The notes beneath the pieces are model-generated. The model searched no databases. It saw only the letters and a list, made by a program, of their open reading frames with translations, and was not told where the DNA came from. From Nonomuraea ceibae (GTDB lineage Bacteria; Actinomycetota; Actinomycetes; Streptosporangiales; Streptosporangiaceae), in the NCBI RefSeq assembly GCF_019396325.1, contig NZ_JAHKRO010000063.1, positions 1 to 54,975 of the forward strand: a DNA stretch of 54,975 nucleotides, written 5' to 3'. This document shows, piece by piece, positions 51,681-54,975 of this stretch; position 1 is the stretch's first letter, and every line of letters begins with the position of its first letter. Made by a program: the position numbers and the translations under genes.

Positions 51681-52631
51681 TCAGGCCTGCTGCTCGGTCT
51701 CGGCGGCCTCGACGGTCTCGCCCTCGGCCGCGGCCTCAGCCTCGGCGGGAGCCGCCTCAGCCTCGGGAGCGGCTTCGGCGACCGGGGCCTCAGCGGCCGG
51801 AGCCTCGGCGACGGCCTCCTCAGCGGCGGGCGCCTCGGCCGCGGCGGCCTGCTCGCCACCACCCTGCTCGATGAGCTCGCGCTCCCACTCGGCCAGCGGC
51901 TCGGCGGCGGCCGGCTTCTCGTCGCCGCGGGCGGCGCCGGAGCGGGCCATCAGACCGGCGGCGACACCGTCGGCCACGACGCGCGTGAGCAGCCCGACGG
52001 CGCGGATGGCGTCGTCGTTGCCCGGGATCGGGTAGTCGACCTCGTCGGGGTCGCAGTTGGTGTCGAGGATCGCGACGACCGGGATGCCAAGCTTCTTGGC
52101 CTCGCTGATCGCGATGTGCTCCTTCTTGGTGTCCACGATCCACACCGCGCTGGGCACGCGGCCCATGTCACGGATGCCGCCGAGCGTGCGCTCGAGCTTG
52201 TCCTTCTCGCGGCGGCGCATGAGGAGCTCCTTCTTGGTGAGCCCCGACGCGGCGACGTTGTCGAAGTCGAGCTCCTCGAGCTCCTTCAGACGCTGAAGCC
52301 TCTTGTGCACGGTGGAGAAGTTGGTGAGCATGCCGCCCAGCCAGCGCTGGTTCACGTACGGCATGCCGACCCGGGCGGCCTGCTCGGAGATGGCCTCCTG
52401 AGCCTGCTTCTTGGTGCCGATGAACAGGATCGTGCCGCCGTGGGCGACGGTCTCCTTGACGAAGTCGTACGCACGGTCGATGTACGACAGCGACTTCTGC
52501 AAGTCGATGATGTAGATGCCGTTGCGCTCGGTGAAGATGAAGCGCTTCATCTTCGGGTTCCAGCGGCGGGTCTGGTGGCCGAAGTGAACGCCGCTCTCGA
52601 GCAGCTGTCGCATGGTGACGACGGGGGCCAT
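51681..52631 (-). CDS. rpsB: 30S ribosomal protein S2
   Basis: A 316-residue S2. Core 1-235: MRQLLESGVHFGHQTRRWNPKMKRFIFTERNGIYIIDL, LFIGTKKQAQEAI, VNQRWLGGMLTNFST, and IVDTKKEHIAISEAKKLGIPVVAILDTNCDPD. After about residue 250 there is an Ala/Glu/Pro-rich acidic tail of about 65 residues, longer than in E. coli S2 and typical of actinomycetes. ATG 52631 has GGAGG 8 bases upstream. Confidence 0.94.
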   Translation of the reverse strand: MAPVVTMRQLLESGVHFGHQTRRWNPKMKRFIFTERNGIYIIDLQKSLSYIDRAYDFVKETVAHGGTILFIGTKKQAQEAISEQAARVGMPYVNQRWLGGMLTNFSTVHKRLQRLKELEELDFDNVAASGLTKKELLMRRREKDKLERTLGGIRDMGRVPSAVWIVDTKKEHIAISEAKKLGIPVVAILDTNCDPDEVDYPIPGNDDAIRAVGLLTRVVADGVAAGLMARSGAARGDEKPAAAEPLAEWERELIEQGGGEQAAAAEAPAAEEAVAEAPAAEAPVAEAAPEAEAAPAEAEAAAEGETVEAAETEQQA

Positions 52632-52733
52632 GTGCTGGTCCTCCAAGTCAGGGCGCCCCGCGAGTGGGCGCGATTCTCGGTTGTGCCGCGGCAGCCGGCG
52701 AGCTACCGCCCTGATGCCCCGGAACCGCTCCAG

Positions 52734-52765
52734 CCGGGCCGAGGCCCGGACCGATGGTGCGGTCC
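52734..52765 (-). promoter_or_regulatory. Overlapping hairpins in the rpsB leader
   Basis: CCGGGCC-GA-GGCCCGG (52734-52749) and GGACCG-ATGGTG-CGGTCC (52748-52765) share two bases, so the RNA cannot form both fully. This is a possible switch in the rpsB 5' leader, where ribosomal-protein autoregulation would act (inference). Confidence 0.35.
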
Positions 52766-52785
52766 TTCGTGAGGCATGCGAAGTC

Positions 52786-52803
52786 GGCCTGTGGTCACAG
52801 GCC
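52786..52803. promoter_or_regulatory. Perfect inverted repeat GGCCTGTGGTCACAGGCC
   Basis: Eight-bp perfect arms around GT, about 155 bases upstream of rpsB and close to where its promoter should be. Could be a protein-binding operator or a hairpin; the ArsR-type gene ends 66 bases away. Confidence 0.45.
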
Positions 52804-52869
52804 ATCGAAAAGTCTACCTCCCATGCCACCCCCGCCTGACCGTCGAGGTCAACCGGCGGCGCGCACGGC

Positions 52870-53472
52870 TCAGCCGCCGGCGTCGTGGTCCTCGCTGGGC
52901 AGCCCGGGCACCGGCCGGTCGGCTTGCGGGAACAGGCTCACCTGCGCCTCCGCCACCCTCGCCCCGGGTGGCGCGTCCTCCGGGCTGCGGTGACGGGCGA
53001 TGTACGGGGCGAGCAGCTTCTCGATGTCGGCGTAGAGGCGTCCCATCTCCTGCGCGTCGAGGCGCAGCGTGATCCGGCTGAAGCGGCTCGCGTCCCGCCA
53101 TTCTTCGGGCTCCTGCGGCAGGTTGGACAGGGCCCGCTCCAGCTCCTTCTCGGCGTCCTTGCGCACCGCCCGGATGAGCAGGTCCTTGGCCTCCCGCACC
53201 TCGGGCCGGTCGCCGGGCAGGATGCCGATCGCGAGTGACCTGTCGACGGCCTTCCACAGCCGTTCGCGCCCGTCGCCGCGCGGCGGGGCGTCCTCCACGA
53301 AGCCGTACTTGGCGAGCATCCGCAGGTGGTAGCTGGCCGCGCTGGGGGTGATCCCGGCGTCCTCGGCGACCTCGGTGGCGGTCGCGCTCCTTCCGGCGCC
53401 GAGCCGGTTCAGTATGGCCAGCCTGGCTGGATGGGCCAGTGCCCGCATCGCCTTCGGATCGTCCAGCTCCAT
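52870..53472 (-). CDS. ArsR-type winged-helix transcriptional regulator
   Basis: A 200-residue regulator: MELDDPKAMRALAHPARLAILNRLGAG (1-27) and the recognition region ATEVAEDAGITPSAASYHLRMLAKYGFVEDAP (about 33-64) form the ArsR/HTH_20 winged helix; a C-terminal domain of about 120 residues could bind a ligand. No metal-binding CxC is seen. I chose ATG 53472 because TACCGT (minus, 53484-53479) ends 6 bases before it; ATG 53493 would add 7 residues. Divergent from an MFS exporter across a large inverted repeat, so probably its repressor. Confidence 0.8.
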   Translation of the reverse strand: MELDDPKAMRALAHPARLAILNRLGAGRSATATEVAEDAGITPSAASYHLRMLAKYGFVEDAPPRGDGRERLWKAVDRSLAIGILPGDRPEVREAKDLLIRAVRKDAEKELERALSNLPQEPEEWRDASRFSRITLRLDAQEMGRLYADIEKLLAPYIARHRSPEDAPPGARVAEAQVSLFPQADRPVPGLPSEDHDAGG

Positions 53473-53506
53473 GCGCCAACGGTACCGGGACATTCGTGAA
53501 AGGTTG

Positions 53507-53564
53507 CCTTCACAACTCTGAAGGACTACTTTCAGAGTTGTGAAGGGTTTCCTTCACAACTTTG
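53507..53564. promoter_or_regulatory. Long inverted repeat operator between ArsR-type gene and MFS gene
   Basis: CCTTCACAACTCTGAA (53507-53522) and its exact reverse complement (53531-53546) are separated by 8 bases; a third copy, CCTTCACAACTTTG, is at 53551-53564. Three half-sites of one motif in a short divergent gap strongly suggest the binding sites of the ArsR-type repressor. Confidence 0.7.
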
Positions 53565-53583
53565 CATCCTCTTGGAGTCCCCC

Positions 53584-54846
53584 ATGACCGGCGCGCCCCA
53601 CACCGATTCCCCGCTGCCAGACCCTCCGCTGTCCGACCTTCCTCTTCGCAAGCAGCGCGACTACCGGCTGCTGTGGTCGGCCCGTACGATTTCCATCACC
53701 GGCTCGGAGGTCTCCAAGCTGGCGATCCCCCTCACAGCGGTCACCCTCCTGGCCGCCGGCCCCGCCGAGATGGGCATCCTGACCGCCGCCGCCTCGCTGC
53801 CCGCCCTGCTGTTCGGCCTGCAGGCAGGAGCCATCGCGGACCGCCTCAGCCGCCACCGCCCCCTGATGATCGCCTGCGAGCTCGTGTCGGCCGTGGCCGC
53901 CGTGACCGTCCCCGTGGCCTGGCTGCTGGGCGTGCTCACGGTCCCGTGGCTGATCGTCGTCGCCCTCGTGATCGGCACCGCCGGCGTCACCTTCCGCGCG
54001 GCGAACTTCCCCCACCTGGCCGCGATCGTCCCCGAGAACCAGCGGACCAGCGCCCTGGCCGGCTTCCACGCCTCCTACTCGATGGCGTCCGTGGCGGGCC
54101 CCGGCCTCGCCGGCCTGCTGGTGCAGATCCTCACCGCACCGCTGGCCGTGCTCGCCGAATCGCTCTCCTTTCTGAGCTCGGCGCTGCTCCTGCGCTCGAT
54201 CCGCACCCCCGAACACGCCGAACCCGCCCCCACTCGCGGCATGTGGCGCGACATCGTCGAGGGCCTGCGCACGAGCATCACCATCCCGACCCTGCGCGCC
54301 CTGCTCGGCGCCGGCGTCACGATCAACTTCTTCGCCATGGCCTACACGGCCGTCCACATCCTCTACATGGTGAACACCCTGGGCATCCCCCAGGGCCTGA
54401 TCGGCGTCCTCATCGCCCTCAGCGGCGCCGGCGGCCTGCTGGGCGCCTGGGCCACCACCCGCCTGGCCAAGCGCTTCGGCGAGAACCGGATCCTCCTCGG
54501 ATCGGTGCTGTTCTTCCCCCTGGAGATCCTCGCGGTGGGCCTCCTCAACGGCGCCCTCTGGTGGAAGCTCGTCGTCCTCGCCACCACGGGCGTCCTCACC
54601 GGCGGCATCGTCGTCGCCTTCGCCACCTGCATGGGCGCCATCACCCTGCGCGACTCCCCCACCGAACTCCGCGCCCGCGTCAACGCCACCATGACCTTCG
54701 CCGTCCAGGGCGTCATGGCCCTCGGCGGCCTCGCAGGCGGCCTCCTCGCCGAGGTCCTCGGCCTACGCCCCGTGATCTTCATCTGCGCGGCGGGCATCGC
54801 CCTCAGCACCGCCTGGATCTGGGCCTCCCCGCTCCGCTCCCGCTGA
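53584..54846 (+). CDS. MFS exporter (EntS/macrolide-efflux-like)
   Basis: A 420-residue 12-helix transporter of the MFS_3 group. LWSARTISITGSEVSKLAIPLTAVTLL begins helix 1, GLQAGAIADRLSRHRPLMIACEL is the loop 2-3 motif A, and VPENQRTSALAGFHASYSMASVAGPGLAGLL lies in helices 4-5. GGAG sits 6 bases before ATG 53584. Paired with the divergent ArsR-type regulator, it is likely an inducible efflux pump for a toxic small molecule. Confidence 0.85.
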   Translation: MTGAPHTDSPLPDPPLSDLPLRKQRDYRLLWSARTISITGSEVSKLAIPLTAVTLLAAGPAEMGILTAAASLPALLFGLQAGAIADRLSRHRPLMIACELVSAVAAVTVPVAWLLGVLTVPWLIVVALVIGTAGVTFRAANFPHLAAIVPENQRTSALAGFHASYSMASVAGPGLAGLLVQILTAPLAVLAESLSFLSSALLLRSIRTPEHAEPAPTRGMWRDIVEGLRTSITIPTLRALLGAGVTINFFAMAYTAVHILYMVNTLGIPQGLIGVLIALSGAGGLLGAWATTRLAKRFGENRILLGSVLFFPLEILAVGLLNGALWWKLVVLATTGVLTGGIVVAFATCMGAITLRDSPTELRARVNATMTFAVQGVMALGGLAGGLLAEVLGLRPVIFICAAGIALSTAWIWASPLRSR

Positions 54847-54852
54847 GCCCTT

Positions 54853-54884
54853 CCCCTTATCCACAGAACCCCTTATCCACAGAA
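54853..54884 (+). repeat. Tandem 16-bp repeat carrying two consensus DnaA boxes
   Basis: CCCCTTATCCACAGAA occurs twice head to tail (54853-54868, 54869-54884), each with a perfect TTATCCACA (54857-54865 and 54873-54881). They lie just after the MFS gene. Actinobacterial oriC boxes usually favour TTGTCCACA, and no dnaA or dnaN is in the window, so this is not an origin on present evidence. Confidence 0.55.
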
Positions 54885-54931
54885 CCCCGCTCGGCCCCCC
54901 GCACCCCCTGCCCCCGCCGCAGACTCCCCCC

Positions 54932-54975
54932 ATGCCCCGCCGCCCCTCACCCCGCACCACGCTGAGGTTCCTGGC
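54932..54975 (+). CDS. Start of an unidentified gene cut by the window end
   Basis: ATG 54932 opens a frame beginning MPRRPSPRTTLRFL that runs off the edge. CAGACT, ending 7 bases before the ATG, could be a leaderless -10 box. No homology can be judged from 14 residues. Confidence 0.3.
   Translation, partial: MPRRPSPRTTLRFL

Noticed and set aside
54853..54884. Chromosomal origin
   Set aside because: Only two DnaA boxes, no AT-rich unwinding region and no dnaA, dnaN or parAB genes in the window.

Overview
The window is very GC-rich DNA with near-total third-position G/C, GTG/TTG starts, many 4-base ATGA gene overlaps and no IS, phage or CRISPR signs. A block in the order rpsB, tsf, pyrH, frr, cdsA, (insert), rlmN is typical of Actinobacteria. 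Gene content and style suggest a Streptosporangiales-like actinomycete, for example Nonomuraea; this is inference and no rRNA is present to settle it.

Layout. 1-1667: a NarL/DesK-type sensor kinase whose partner probably starts at the left edge, with two TGACGAAAGTC(A/G) palindromes upstream. 1668-5104: DedA protein, then a coupled trio of DMT transporter, GT4 glycosyltransferase and DUF998 protein. 5167-12269: a very short P450-like protein coupled to an isocitrate lyase/PEP mutase homologue, a large BTAD/NTPase regulator, and two convergent MFS exporters. 12408-14270: a beta-lactamase-fold lipoprotein and a dienelactone-hydrolase-like enzyme. 14322-21969: polyamine uptake and oxidation (FAD oxidase, potCBDA-type ABC system, aminobutyraldehyde dehydrogenase) facing an Lrp regulator. 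21948-26577: cyclase-family hydrolase, NCS1 permease and agmatinase-type ureohydrolase in one coupled operon, facing a PucR regulator.

26574-41431 is the most interesting part. A minus-strand, nearly gapless operon (sugar-binding lipoprotein, two permeases, UgpC-type ATPase, PHP metallohydrolase, IolE-like isomerase/dehydratase, Gfo/Idh dehydrogenase, GH38 alpha-mannosidase of MngB type) diverges from a plus-strand myo-inositol operon (iolC, Cgl0158-type aldolase, iolB, iolD). Both face a 274-bp control region with two copies of the palindrome TGTCATGACA. I infer a single regulon for importing a mannosylated and possibly phosphorylated inositol compound, trimming it and degrading the inositol. 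The substrate is a hypothesis; a mannosylglycerate-like substrate is the main alternative.

41497-45253: AI-2E family permease, HAD hydrolase, a protein with four DivIVA-like repeats, and an ABC ATPase/permease pair. 45280-52631: rlmN, an oppositely oriented suppressor-of-fused-like gene, then cdsA, frr, pyrH, tsf and rpsB, with an unusual 921-bp repeat-rich gap between rpsB and tsf. 52870-54975: an ArsR-type repressor facing an MFS exporter over a long inverted repeat, then two tandem consensus DnaA boxes and the probable start of another gene.

Several genes have a TANNNT-like -10 box ending 6-8 bases before the start codon, which suggests leaderless transcripts.
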